DNA of 26,966 nt from F23-D06 sp002392325. GTDB taxonomy: Bacteria > Bacteroidota > Bacteroidia > Bacteroidales > WCHB1-69. The notes under the pieces are model-generated. The model was not told the origin of the DNA and did no database searches. It saw only the letters and a list, made by a program, of their open reading frames with translations. Position numbers and translations under genes: made by a program. The stretch lies in assembly GCA_946624065.1 (NCBI GenBank), contig CAMORT010000035.1, positions 1-26,966 on the forward strand, written 5' to 3'. Of this stretch, positions 1 through 6,537 are shown piece after piece (the first letter of the stretch is position 1; every line of letters begins with the position of its first letter).

Positions 1-133
1 GTTTTTTGTTTTCTGCTTGGGTTTTGCTAGAACCTCTTTGACGACAAAGACAGGCCGCGCCTTTTTTCGTGCCTGCCAGTGAAGCTTTTGCAGTATGTTT
101 TATCAATGATTATAAATATCAAAATTTAATATT
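1..133. other. Upstream intergenic stretch
   Basis: No coding frame is supported here. The stretch becomes AT-rich just before the first gene, as expected for a promoter or leader, but I see no clear TAnnTTTG box. A short AGGC/GCCT arm pair around 53-75 is too weak to call a terminator. Confidence 0.3.
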
Positions 134-664
134 ATGGAAAATCTTCAATCTGCAGCGCTGATACGGCAACAGATTCAAAACCGATGTCCAGAGGTGGAAA
201 AACGCCCCGGCGTCTATCGCTGGTGGTTTCCCAAAGCTGAAGCAAAAAAACTATTGGCTAATTTCAAGAATCGCACTTTGATAGACGACAGGAAACTTCA
301 AGAACGTTCTATTCAAGGAGCGCCTTATCTTGCGTTATATTTCGGCATCAGCAACGACATGAGTCGGCGTATCCGCTGGCATATCCGCGGTCCGTTCAAG
401 AGTTCCACGCTGCGGAGGACGTTGCGGGCTATTATTGCTCCAGACGCGGATGACAAGACAGCCGAAGCAATCGTCAACAAGCTAATCGACAGCTGTTTCT
501 GGGAATGGGAATACACCGAGACCGTGGATCGGGCAGAATGCCGGGAAACAGAGGAACTCGCCCAACATAAGTTCGCCTATCCGCTCAACATCAGCAAGAA
601 CAACACGGTGCCTCCCGAATGGATTGCAGAGCTGAAACAGTTGAGAGCTGATTTGAAAAAGTAA
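134..664 (+). CDS. GIY-YIG nuclease-like protein
   Basis: This 176-residue protein has the order of motifs expected of a GIY-YIG fold. GVY at residues 26-28 stands for GIY and YFG at 69-71 for YIG. An Arg/His-rich helix follows (R78, R79, R81, H83), then a candidate metal-binding Glu at 140 or 141, and N152 in LNISKN. GIY-YIG domains cut DNA in repair, restriction and homing enzymes. This copy looks like a stand-alone domain without a recognisable DNA-binding partner domain. It starts with ATG after an AT-rich leader and opens a run of same-strand small genes. Substrate and role are unknown. The family call rests on motif spacing only, so a degenerate, non-catalytic relative is possible. Confidence 0.55.
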   Translation: MENLQSAALIRQQIQNRCPEVEKRPGVYRWWFPKAEAKKLLANFKNRTLIDDRKLQERSIQGAPYLALYFGISNDMSRRIRWHIRGPFKSSTLRRTLRAIIAPDADDKTAEAIVNKLIDSCFWEWEYTETVDRAECRETEELAQHKFAYPLNISKNNTVPPEWIAELKQLRADLKK

Positions 665-694
665 AGGGACACCTTCAAATAAAAAGAAACGACT

Positions 695-952
695 ATGGGA
701 TTTTTATTTTTCCGTTCATCAAAAGATGACATCGACAAGCAAATTGCTTCTAAAAAAAAGCAGATTGAGGATTTGAAAGCAAAAATCGATTCCGCGAAAA
801 GAAGCATTGCCGACGCAAAAGCATACAACAAGGCCGTTGGCAAAAAGTCCGTGACATACGAAGGGCTTGAACACACGATGAAAAGAAACAAGGAGATTTT
901 AGCCCAGCTGAAAGAAGACCTTGCAAAACTGCGTGAGAAGAAAAAGAGATAA
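695..952 (+). CDS. Small charged coiled-coil protein
   Basis: This is an 85-residue protein of unknown function. After a short hydrophobic start (GFLFF, residues 2-6), residues 12-42 and 58-85 are rich in Lys, Glu, Asp and Ala with leucine or isoleucine at heptad-like spacing. That pattern suggests two antiparallel coiled-coil helices joined by a Gly/Tyr-containing turn near residues 48-56. It begins 30 nt after the GIY-YIG-like gene and ends 20 nt before the next gene, so the three are probably co-transcribed. The ending is strongly basic (KKKR). No catalytic motif is visible. Confidence 0.6.
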   Translation: MGFLFFRSSKDDIDKQIASKKKQIEDLKAKIDSAKRSIADAKAYNKAVGKKSVTYEGLEHTMKRNKEILAQLKEDLAKLREKKKR

Positions 953-972
953 CAAACTAAAAAAAAATTACG

Positions 973-1455
973 ATGGCAAAACAAATCAAAGTTTATGGCC
1001 AGTCACAGAAATGGACGGCCTTGGGAATTGTGGCGGCTTATCTTGAAATGCACCCGAACGCCACACTTGCCGATTTGCAGAAAGCATTCCCGAAAAATGA
1101 AATCGGCAACGAAATCGATTCTGTGGACAACATTTCGGGCAAGAAGAAGTCGGACGATTTTGAAGAAAAACTCGCCAAGCAAGTTGGGGATATGGACATG
1201 TTCCTGACCCTGAAAGACGGGACAAAAGTGGCCTTTACCAATCCGATGTGGCCCGCCGACAAATTCCAGAAAATCGCGCAATTGGCACAGCGATATGGTA
1301 TTGGTTTTGAAGTCAGTGAAACGGAAAAAGGGGCTGGCAAGCGTGGCAACTACCGTTTGGAGGTTCTTTCGGAAAAGAAGAAATGTAACTGGCTTCTCTG
1401 GCTGATTCTCGCCATCATCATTTTGGGTGTCGTCGCATATTTCGCAATGCGTTAA
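973..1455 (+). CDS. Predicted tail-anchored membrane protein, unknown function
   Basis: This is a 160-residue protein. Residues 1-135 are soluble and contain an N-terminal segment that could be a small helical domain (KWTALGIVAAYLEMHPNATL, residues 13-32), followed by an alpha/beta stretch. Residues 139-158 form one hydrophobic helix next to the C-terminus, preceded by KKK. That is the pattern of a tail-anchored protein with its bulk in the cytoplasm. I do not recognise the family. It lies between the coiled-coil gene and another small same-strand gene and probably shares their transcript. Confidence 0.6.
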   Translation: MAKQIKVYGQSQKWTALGIVAAYLEMHPNATLADLQKAFPKNEIGNEIDSVDNISGKKKSDDFEEKLAKQVGDMDMFLTLKDGTKVAFTNPMWPADKFQKIAQLAQRYGIGFEVSETEKGAGKRGNYRLEVLSEKKKCNWLLWLILAIIILGVVAYFAMR

Positions 1456-1536
1456 AACATTGAATACAATTAGATTAAAGGAGGCCGCCGAAAATCCGGA
1501 AAAGAGTAGGCACTAATGCATTAAAAAACGTTTTTT

Positions 1537-1773
1537 ATGGCAACAGGAAAAATCACGAAAGGTGACAAAAAAAGAGGCAAAAAGATTGCCGGTCACATGG
1601 TTTGGCAAAATGAAGACAACTCCATCGAAGTGAGCAAGGAGATGGTTGAAAAATGCGGCTCCGTAAAAGCTGCTTTGAGAGAGTTGGCTACCCAGGCCGG
1701 ATTCAAATTCGATCCGGATTGGACAGTCCAACAACTCGGGAAAAAATTGTTGGATTTTGCCGAAGGAAAGTAA
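1537..1773 (+). CDS. Small basic hypothetical protein
   Basis: This is a 78-residue soluble protein. Its first 16 residues are rich in Lys and Gly (KGDKKRGKK). The remainder looks like a small mixed alpha/beta domain ending in a leucine-containing helix (WTVQQLGKKLLDF). No signal peptide, membrane helix or known motif is seen. An 81-nt gap separates it from the previous gene, and a strong hairpin follows 8 nt after its stop codon, so it appears to end a transcription unit. The ORF is plausible because of its start, composition and terminator placement. Confidence 0.5.
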   Translation: MATGKITKGDKKRGKKIAGHMVWQNEDNSIEVSKEMVEKCGSVKAALRELATQAGFKFDPDWTVQQLGKKLLDFAEGK

Positions 1774-1781
1774 TTTTCAAG

Positions 1782-1811
1782 CAAGGTGGGGCCTACCGCC
1801 CCACCTTGTTC
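1782..1811 (+). terminator. Intrinsic terminator-like hairpin
   Basis: CAAGGTGGGG (1782-1791) pairs perfectly with CCCCACCTTG (1799-1808). One further C-G pair closes a five-base loop, giving an 11-bp GC-rich stem, and TTCTT follows. It directly follows the 1537-1773 gene and probably ends or attenuates the first part of the cluster. Confidence 0.7.
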
Positions 1812-1827
1812 TTAAAAAAACAGCGAG

Positions 1828-2121
1828 ATGAAAGTTCTACTTTGGATTCTGAACATTCTGAACCCCATAATCCTTATAGCAGCCGTGGGCTATTTCGCCA
1901 TGGGCGACATTGAGGATTGGGTGCTTTATGCTGGTGCCGGCTCGGCTTTGCTTGGCCTGATCATCGGTTTCACCGGATGGGGCGAGACAGTGCCGCCACG
2001 CTGGTTCTGGGTGAAAAGCAGCGTTGACCTTCTTGACAGCCGCATCTTCACCGCACTGAGCTACGCCTTCCAATTCTTCTGCATTCCCGCCGCAGTGGCT
2101 TGCATTATTGAATTCTTGTAG
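1828..2121 (+). CDS. Small polytopic membrane protein
   Basis: This 97-residue protein has about three hydrophobic segments: residues 3-24, 31-50 and 75-96. A short polar loop rich in Trp, Pro and Lys (around residues 51-72) separates the last two. It starts 16 nt after the preceding terminator hairpin. No conserved functional motif is recognised. Such proteins are often partners of neighbouring membrane-linked proteins; the EcsC-domain protein two genes downstream is a candidate, but that is only inference. Confidence 0.6.
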   Translation: MKVLLWILNILNPIILIAAVGYFAMGDIEDWVLYAGAGSALLGLIIGFTGWGETVPPRWFWVKSSVDLLDSRIFTALSYAFQFFCIPAAVACIIEFL

Positions 2122-2139
2122 AGCTCAACATTACACAAT

Positions 2140-2565
2140 ATGAATTTTTTGAAAGACACAAACACCCACGTAGAAGCTCGCCACACTCCAAAGTACGAGT
2201 CTCTCCGCTCTTTGGCACGTGCTGTTCTCCAAAAAAGTGAGATTCTCCCAAAAGACGTGGGATTTCTCACACAAAAAGCCGTTGGATTAGGAATGGATCC
2301 TGAAGAATTCAGGCTGCTTTGGGAATCCTTGGTCGCAGCAAAAAAACGAGCTTGCAAAGGATCATTATTCAGAAAACAGAAATACGACGATTATTTCGAT
2401 ACCGACCAATTCAATCAAGATTTTGATGAAGTATTTTTGACGGAAGAGGAACGAAATGACAAAATGATGTCTGAAATCAGTTTTTTCGGAAAAATCTTAG
2501 GGGAAAACAGCGTGTTTGATGAAGCCCTTTCCTTAGTTGAAAAATGTAAAAAAGTTAAAATATAG
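2140..2565 (+). CDS. Hypothetical soluble protein
   Basis: This is a 141-residue protein rich in Lys, Glu, Phe and Asp, predicted mostly helical, with no signal peptide or membrane segment. A central basic patch (residues 67-78, AAKKRACKGSLF) is followed by an acidic, aromatic stretch (YDDYFDTDQFNQDFDEVF, residues 81-98). The start lies 18 nt after the small membrane-protein gene and the stop 44 nt before the EcsC-TerB gene, suggesting one transcript. The family is not recognised. Confidence 0.55.
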   Translation: MNFLKDTNTHVEARHTPKYESLRSLARAVLQKSEILPKDVGFLTQKAVGLGMDPEEFRLLWESLVAAKKRACKGSLFRKQKYDDYFDTDQFNQDFDEVFLTEEERNDKMMSEISFFGKILGENSVFDEALSLVEKCKKVKI

Positions 2566-2609
2566 CACCTGACATACTTTTATTAGTAATAGACTTTTGA
2601 ACTTTGCCC

Positions 2610-3752
2610 ATGGACATCTTGAATAAAGTTAAAGAAAATGTGAACTTTAAAGAAGGCGTGACAAAAATTTCAGCCAAGATTTCTGACATGGCGCAGTCAG
2701 GGAAAGAAATAGGGGAGGAGCTATTTCGCCGAAACAGAGAGAGAAAAGAGAATGACTCCGAAGAGGAAATGGAGGAAAAGGGGGCGAAAATGTTGGAAGT
2801 CTTGGACTGGGCGTTTGACAAGGCCAACGGCAACATCCCCGGCTTGGGCTCCAGCCGCGATATGGCCCAAAAATACCTTGACAAGTATGGCAATGTAAAC
2901 ACTGCCATCCACCATCTCGTCAATTGGCAAATCACCTCTTCCGCCACAACGGGTTTTGTCACCAGTTTCGGCGGGCTGCCCACCATGGCCTTCACATTGC
3001 CTGCGAACATTGCCGGTGTGATGGGCATCCAACTTCGAATGATTGGAGCCATTGCAGAATTAGGCGGATATCATGAGAACACCGAGGAGAAAAAGACCGG
3101 GATGTATCTGTGCCTTCTCGGGTCGCAGGCAGGCAATGTGTTATCAAAAACCGCTGGACAATTCGCTGTCAAGTTCACCACCGCATCCTTGAAAAAATTG
3201 CCGGGCACCGTGCTGACCAAGATCAATCAGGCGGTGGGGTTCCGTCTGTTCACCAAATTCGGACAGAAAGGGCTCGTTAACATCCACAAAGCAATTCCCG
3301 TGTTGGGCGGTGTTGTGGGCGGAACCGTTGACGCGATGTCAACCTACGCCATCGCCAAAGCCGCAAAAGCCCTTTTTCTGAACGAGATCATCGACTTCGA
3401 GAAACAAGAGCAAATCGAAATCGCAAAGGCCAAACTGATTCTCAACATGGCTCTTGTAGATGGCGTTTTTTCGCAAGATGAGGAGGAACTGCTTAAAGTG
3501 TTGGTGGGCAGTATGAACATTTCGGACAAAAACAGAACCCTCCTGTTTGCGGAGATTGACAATCCGAAGCAACAAAAAGTGGATTTGACACTTTTCAAAG
3601 ACGATTTGATGAATGCCACGACCCTCTTGTCCGGTCTGTCACAGTTGGCGAAAGCGGACGGCACACTCCATCCTGCCGAAAAGCTCTATCTCCACACGTT
3701 AGGGAAAGAGTTAGGCTACGCGGACGATGCCTTGAAGATGCTTGTGGACTGA
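2610..3752 (+). CDS. EcsC-domain / TerB-like fusion protein
   Basis: This is a 380-residue protein. Residues 1-60 are a charged helical lead. Residues 65-257 resemble the EcsC family: a helical region, a hydrophobic Gly/Ala-rich part (GGLPTMAFTLPANIAGVMGI, 121-140), QLRMIGAIAELGGY, and a second Gly-rich hydrophobic hairpin (PVLGGVVGGTVDAM, 230-243). Residues 268-380 resemble a TerB-like all-helical domain, with the paired pattern of acidic helix starts (LVDGVFSQDEEELL and KADGTLHPAEKLYL) typical of that fold. EcsC and TerB domains are both associated with membrane-linked stress or tellurite-type systems, but their biochemistry is poorly known. I chose ATG at 2610 rather than the in-frame TTG two codons earlier. 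It ends the + strand cluster and converges on the kinase gene. Confidence 0.7.
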   Translation: MDILNKVKENVNFKEGVTKISAKISDMAQSGKEIGEELFRRNRERKENDSEEEMEEKGAKMLEVLDWAFDKANGNIPGLGSSRDMAQKYLDKYGNVNTAIHHLVNWQITSSATTGFVTSFGGLPTMAFTLPANIAGVMGIQLRMIGAIAELGGYHENTEEKKTGMYLCLLGSQAGNVLSKTAGQFAVKFTTASLKKLPGTVLTKINQAVGFRLFTKFGQKGLVNIHKAIPVLGGVVGGTVDAMSTYAIAKAAKALFLNEIIDFEKQEQIEIAKAKLILNMALVDGVFSQDEEELLKVLVGSMNISDKNRTLLFAEIDNPKQQKVDLTLFKDDLMNATTLLSGLSQLAKADGTLHPAEKLYLHTLGKELGYADDALKMLVD

Positions 3753-3778
3753 CGGAGATCTTCCAAAAAAAGACAGGA

Positions 3779-5017
3779 TTATTCCACCAGCAGAGATAGA
3801 GTATCGGTAATCTCTTTCATGTGAAGATAATAACTCATTCTGTACGCAGCTGTTAAAGATTCTTCCAGCTCGGAACATTTGGGATACTTTTTTATAATGG
3901 CATCCAAAATGACTTTTTCCCGTTCCTCGTAGTTACGGTTATCAGGTATTATCCGTCCGTATTCCGCTTGTTCCATGAGCTTGTCTTCTGCAGCACGATA
4001 CCGAACCCAAAACGGTTCAAAGATAGTGTCCACACTCTGCTCAATCATCAGTAAGGCGCCTTGCGGGAGTTCCTGCTTTTGGGAGACACTTTCTGTTCTT
4101 TGGAAGACTACAATGTCCTTGGATGGTGTTTGGAAAGTGTCGGAATGTTGGGCTTCAGGAATTCCTGAACTTGGGGTAGGAAGAGAATGGATTGGTGAAG
4201 GTTTGCTTTTGCTTAGCAGCCATACGCCGCCCAACAGAACCAAGATGCAGGTTATTGGGAGCAATATGAAAACGTAGAGTCTTTTTTGCTGCATCCGCCG
4301 CAGAATCTCGTCCGCATTCCGGAAGCGCCGTTCGCGGTTTTCTTGCGTACATTTGTGGGCGATGCGCCGATAAGAATGCGGAAAAAGCAGTCGCACAATC
4401 TTTCCGAACGAGTATATGTCCGCGCGGCAGTCAATGGGTGTGTCGCCTTTCTTTTGTTCGGGGGCGGCATAATTTTCAGAACCGGCGGGCTGTTTCAATA
4501 CCCCGTGCCAGTCGCTGTCCGCCAACCCGAAATCGATGATCTTCACATTGTGCCCGTTGCGGGTTATAAGTATATTGTCGGGCTTGAGATCACGATGAAT
4601 AATCTGCAAACTGTGGTAATACGCCATCGCCTCTAATAGTTCCTGCATTATTTTTCTGCGAGCTAGACGTGAGGGATTCTGCGTCAGATATTCTTTGAGG
4701 GTAAGGCCATCCACATACTCCATCACGATGCAAGGACCCGCCACGGGGTCGTTTTCTTTGCTGAACGTATGGACGATATTGGGATGGTCCATACGGACAC
4801 CCAGTTCAAATTCCTTGGTCAGCAGGCTGACATAGACCTCCTTGTGCTGGTGCTCGGGCTTCAACCCTTTAAGTATAAACCACTTGCCGTATCGTTGAGC
4901 TTTAAATAGCCGGTTGAATCCCTCGGAAGGGATTTCCGTATACGCAGTGAACACGTCCGAGATATTCTCGAAAGAGGAGGTGATTTCGCCGGAGGATGAG
5001 GAGTCGCTTGAAGACAT
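3779..5017 (-). CDS. Membrane-anchored Ser/Thr protein kinase (Hanks type)
   Basis: This is a 412-residue protein. The kinase domain spans about residues 20-245. It has the ATP-binding Lys (K50 in FILKGLK), an alpha-C Glu (E69 or E71), the catalytic loop HRDLKPDN at 141-148, DFG at 162-164 and the APE motif at 185-187. All key residues are present, so it should be active. The glycine-rich loop (PSEGFNRLFKA) is poor in Gly. One membrane helix lies at 247-268. The last ~140 residues, outside the membrane, match no PASTA or other sensor domain I know and contain many Glu, Lys and Tyr. ATG at 5017 is preferred to the upstream TTG at 5038, which lies inside the promoter. Its substrate is unknown. 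Confidence 0.85.
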   Translation of the reverse strand: MSSSDSSSSGEITSSFENISDVFTAYTEIPSEGFNRLFKAQRYGKWFILKGLKPEHQHKEVYVSLLTKEFELGVRMDHPNIVHTFSKENDPVAGPCIVMEYVDGLTLKEYLTQNPSRLARRKIMQELLEAMAYYHSLQIIHRDLKPDNILITRNGHNVKIIDFGLADSDWHGVLKQPAGSENYAAPEQKKGDTPIDCRADIYSFGKIVRLLFPHSYRRIAHKCTQENRERRFRNADEILRRMQQKRLYVFILLPITCILVLLGGVWLLSKSKPSPIHSLPTPSSGIPEAQHSDTFQTPSKDIVVFQRTESVSQKQELPQGALLMIEQSVDTIFEPFWVRYRAAEDKLMEQAEYGRIIPDNRNYEEREKVILDAIIKKYPKCSELEESLTAAYRMSYYLHMKEITDTLSLLVE

Positions 5018-5035
5018 GATGATGAATAAGGTTTG

Positions 5036-5043
5036 CAAAAATA
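5036..5043 (-). promoter_or_regulatory. -7 box of the kinase gene
   Basis: The minus strand reads TATTTTTG, a match to the Bacteroidota TAnnTTTG -7 element, 18 nt upstream of the kinase ATG. No convincing -33 TTTG is seen. It lies back to back with the deoC promoter. Confidence 0.6.
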
Positions 5044-5080
5044 CAAAAAATATAGGTGGAAAAATGTTTCGTAAAATTCG

Positions 5081-5088
5081 TACCTTTG
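5081..5088 (+). promoter_or_regulatory. -7 box of deoC
   Basis: TACCTTTG matches TAnnTTTG and lies 29 nt upstream of the deoC ATG, predicting a leader of about 25 nt. The -33 region is not clear. Confidence 0.55.
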
Positions 5089-5117
5089 CAGCCGATTTTC
5101 TTTAAAAAGCATTGAAT

Positions 5118-5960
5118 ATGATCCCATTGGAAAACTACCCGTACACTGATGCGCAGATTCAGGAGCGCATAGCCGAATACACCCGCAAGGGCAACCCGTA
5201 CATGGATGAGCAGCAAGCTTATCGTTTCATATTGAATTGTATAGACCTGACCACGCTTGAGGGCACTGACAACCGTGCCGTGGTGGAGGCGCTCTGCCAG
5301 CGTGCCATCGATTTCAGGGATGACGCACGCAACATCAAAAGCACGGCCGCCGTGTGTGTGTATCCGCCGTTTGCCGCCATCGCCAAAGAAAAACTGAAAG
5401 GCACGGACATCCATGTGGCGTGTGTGGCGGGCGCGTTTCCTGCCGGACAGTCGCCCATTGAGGTGAAACTCGCCGAGGTGCGCTATGCGCTGGAGCAGGG
5501 CGCCGACGAGATCGATATGGTCATCTCGCGCGGCAAGTTCCTGGAAGGCAACTACCAGGAGGTCTATGACGAGATAAAAGCCATCCGGGAAGCGTGCGCC
5601 GGAGCACGACTGAAAGTCATATTGGAAACAGGCGAGCTGAAGACCGCCGACAACATCTACAAGGCCTCGCAACTGGCTATTGCCGCGGGCGCGGATTTCA
5701 TCAAGACCTCCACCGGAAAGATAGCGGTGAACGCCACTCCCGAATCCTTCCTGGTTATGCTGGATGCGATCAAACAGCACTACGAGAAAACCGGCGAAAT
5801 GGTGTCCATAAAACCCGCCGGAGGCATATCCGACCCGGATACCGCCCTGAATTTCGTCTCCATCCTGGCTAATGTGCTGGGTGATAAATGGATGAATAAC
5901 GGTCGCTTCCGAATAGGTGCCAGCAGACTCGCCAATAAGATATTTGACAAAATTCAATAA
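5118..5960 (+). CDS. deoC: Deoxyribose-phosphate aldolase
   Basis: This enzyme reversibly splits 2-deoxyribose 5-phosphate into glyceraldehyde 3-phosphate and acetaldehyde in deoxynucleoside breakdown. The 280-residue TIM-barrel protein carries the expected active-site residues: D133 in EIDMVI, the Schiff-base Lys K196 in IKTSTGK, and the second Lys K232 in IKPAGG. It is slightly longer than the 259-residue E. coli enzyme because of an N-terminal extension common in larger DeoC types. ATG at 5118 is preferred over the TTG two codons upstream. No other nucleoside-catabolism gene adjoins it; it stands alone between the kinase gene and an HU gene. Confidence 0.95.
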   Translation: MIPLENYPYTDAQIQERIAEYTRKGNPYMDEQQAYRFILNCIDLTTLEGTDNRAVVEALCQRAIDFRDDARNIKSTAAVCVYPPFAAIAKEKLKGTDIHVACVAGAFPAGQSPIEVKLAEVRYALEQGADEIDMVISRGKFLEGNYQEVYDEIKAIREACAGARLKVILETGELKTADNIYKASQLAIAAGADFIKTSTGKIAVNATPESFLVMLDAIKQHYEKTGEMVSIKPAGGISDPDTALNFVSILANVLGDKWMNNGRFRIGASRLANKIFDKIQ

Positions 5961-5999
5961 TTTTTTTTGCTAAATAGTGGAATGTGAATAAAATAATTG

Positions 6000-6007
6000 T
6001 ATTTTTG
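6000..6007 (+). promoter_or_regulatory. -7 box of the HU-family gene
   Basis: TATTTTTG matches the Bacteroidota -7 box, 53 nt upstream of the HU ATG. The leader is AT-rich. No clear -33 element is seen. Confidence 0.55.
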
Positions 6008-6060
6008 CAGCCCTTAAAAAAGTAAGTATTTTTAACATTAAAAATTTAAATTTAAGAATT

Positions 6061-6345
6061 ATGACAAAAGCAGAAATCGTTAATGAAATTGCAGGTAAGA
6101 CTGGTTTTGACAAAGGTAGTGTTCAAACTATCGTAGAAGTATTCATGTCATCCGTTAAGAGCTCCATGATTAAAGGCGATAATGTTTACTTGAGAGGTTT
6201 TGGCAGTTTCATCATCAAACAAAGAGCACAGAAAACAGCTCGTAATATTTCCAAAAAAGAAACGATCACAATTCCTGCCCACAATATTCCGGCTTTCAAA
6301 CCTTGCAAGACTTTCGTGAACGCAGTTAAGAAATCTACGAAATAA
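6061..6345 (+). CDS. HU/IHF-family DNA-binding protein
   Basis: This is a 94-residue nucleoid protein that bends DNA as a dimer. It shows the family layout: an N-terminal helical dimerisation part (residues 1-40), RGFGSF at 46-51, then the DNA-binding beta arm with the intercalating-proline region IPAHNIPAFKP before the final helix. The length matches the usual 90-95. HU and IHF cannot be told apart with certainty; the arm is closer to HU. Its own promoter lies upstream. The 29-codon gene follows after 25 nt. Confidence 0.93.
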   Translation: MTKAEIVNEIAGKTGFDKGSVQTIVEVFMSSVKSSMIKGDNVYLRGFGSFIIKQRAQKTARNISKKETITIPAHNIPAFKPCKTFVNAVKKSTK

Positions 6346-6370
6346 TTATTAACCTTTAAACTATTACAAT

Positions 6371-6460
6371 ATGCCAAGTGGAAAAAAGCGCAAACGCGCT
6401 AAAATGAACACGCACAAACGTAAAAAAAGACTCAGAAAGAACAGACATAAGAGCAGATAA
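6371..6460 (+). CDS. 29-residue highly basic protein, COX24/AURKAIP1-like (probable small ribosomal protein)
   Basis: This short frame encodes 29 residues starting MPSGKKRKRAKMNTHKRKKR and ending RLRKNRHKSR, with about 60 percent Lys, Arg and His. The pattern K-x-RKRxKMxxHKxKKRxRxxR resembles the COX24/AURKAIP1 C-terminal motif, which is found in mitochondrial mS38 and actinobacterial bS22 and sits in the small ribosomal subunit. I recall near-identical short proteins in other Bacteroidota in a similar place. ATG at 6371 lies 25 nt after the HU stop. A strong hairpin follows 18 nt after its stop. The coding call is firm; the ribosomal role is inferred from family resemblance. Confidence 0.8.
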   Translation: MPSGKKRKRAKMNTHKRKKRLRKNRHKSR

Positions 6461-6478
6461 TGCATTTGTGTGAATCGA

Positions 6479-6518
6479 AATGAAAACTAAATGTCCTGCG
6501 GGGCATTTAGTTTTCATT
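6479..6518 (+). promoter_or_regulatory. 18-bp hairpin with a UNCG-type loop in the rng leader (terminator or RNase control element)
   Basis: AATGAAAACTAAATG (6479-6493) pairs perfectly with its complement at 6504-6518. A T-G and two C-G pairs extend the stem to 18 bp, closing on a TGCG loop with a C-G closing pair, the very stable cUNCGg type. It ends 19 nt before the rng ATG, and no long T run follows. It may terminate the HU/basic-protein transcript with partial readthrough, or be a target in rng mRNA. Confidence 0.7.
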
Positions 6519-6537
6519 GTTTATAGAGAAATTGCTT

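Noticed and set aside
1486..1500. AGGAGG-like sequence before the 1537 gene as a ribosome-binding site
   Set aside because: It is about 45 nt upstream, far too distant, and the phylum rarely uses SD initiation.
5036..5038. TTG as the kinase start
   Set aside because: It falls within the -7 box, so it would not be transcribed; ATG at 5017 is better.
4902..5957. 351-codon frame antisense to deoC
   Set aside because: It mirrors deoC on the other strand and shows no recognised motif.
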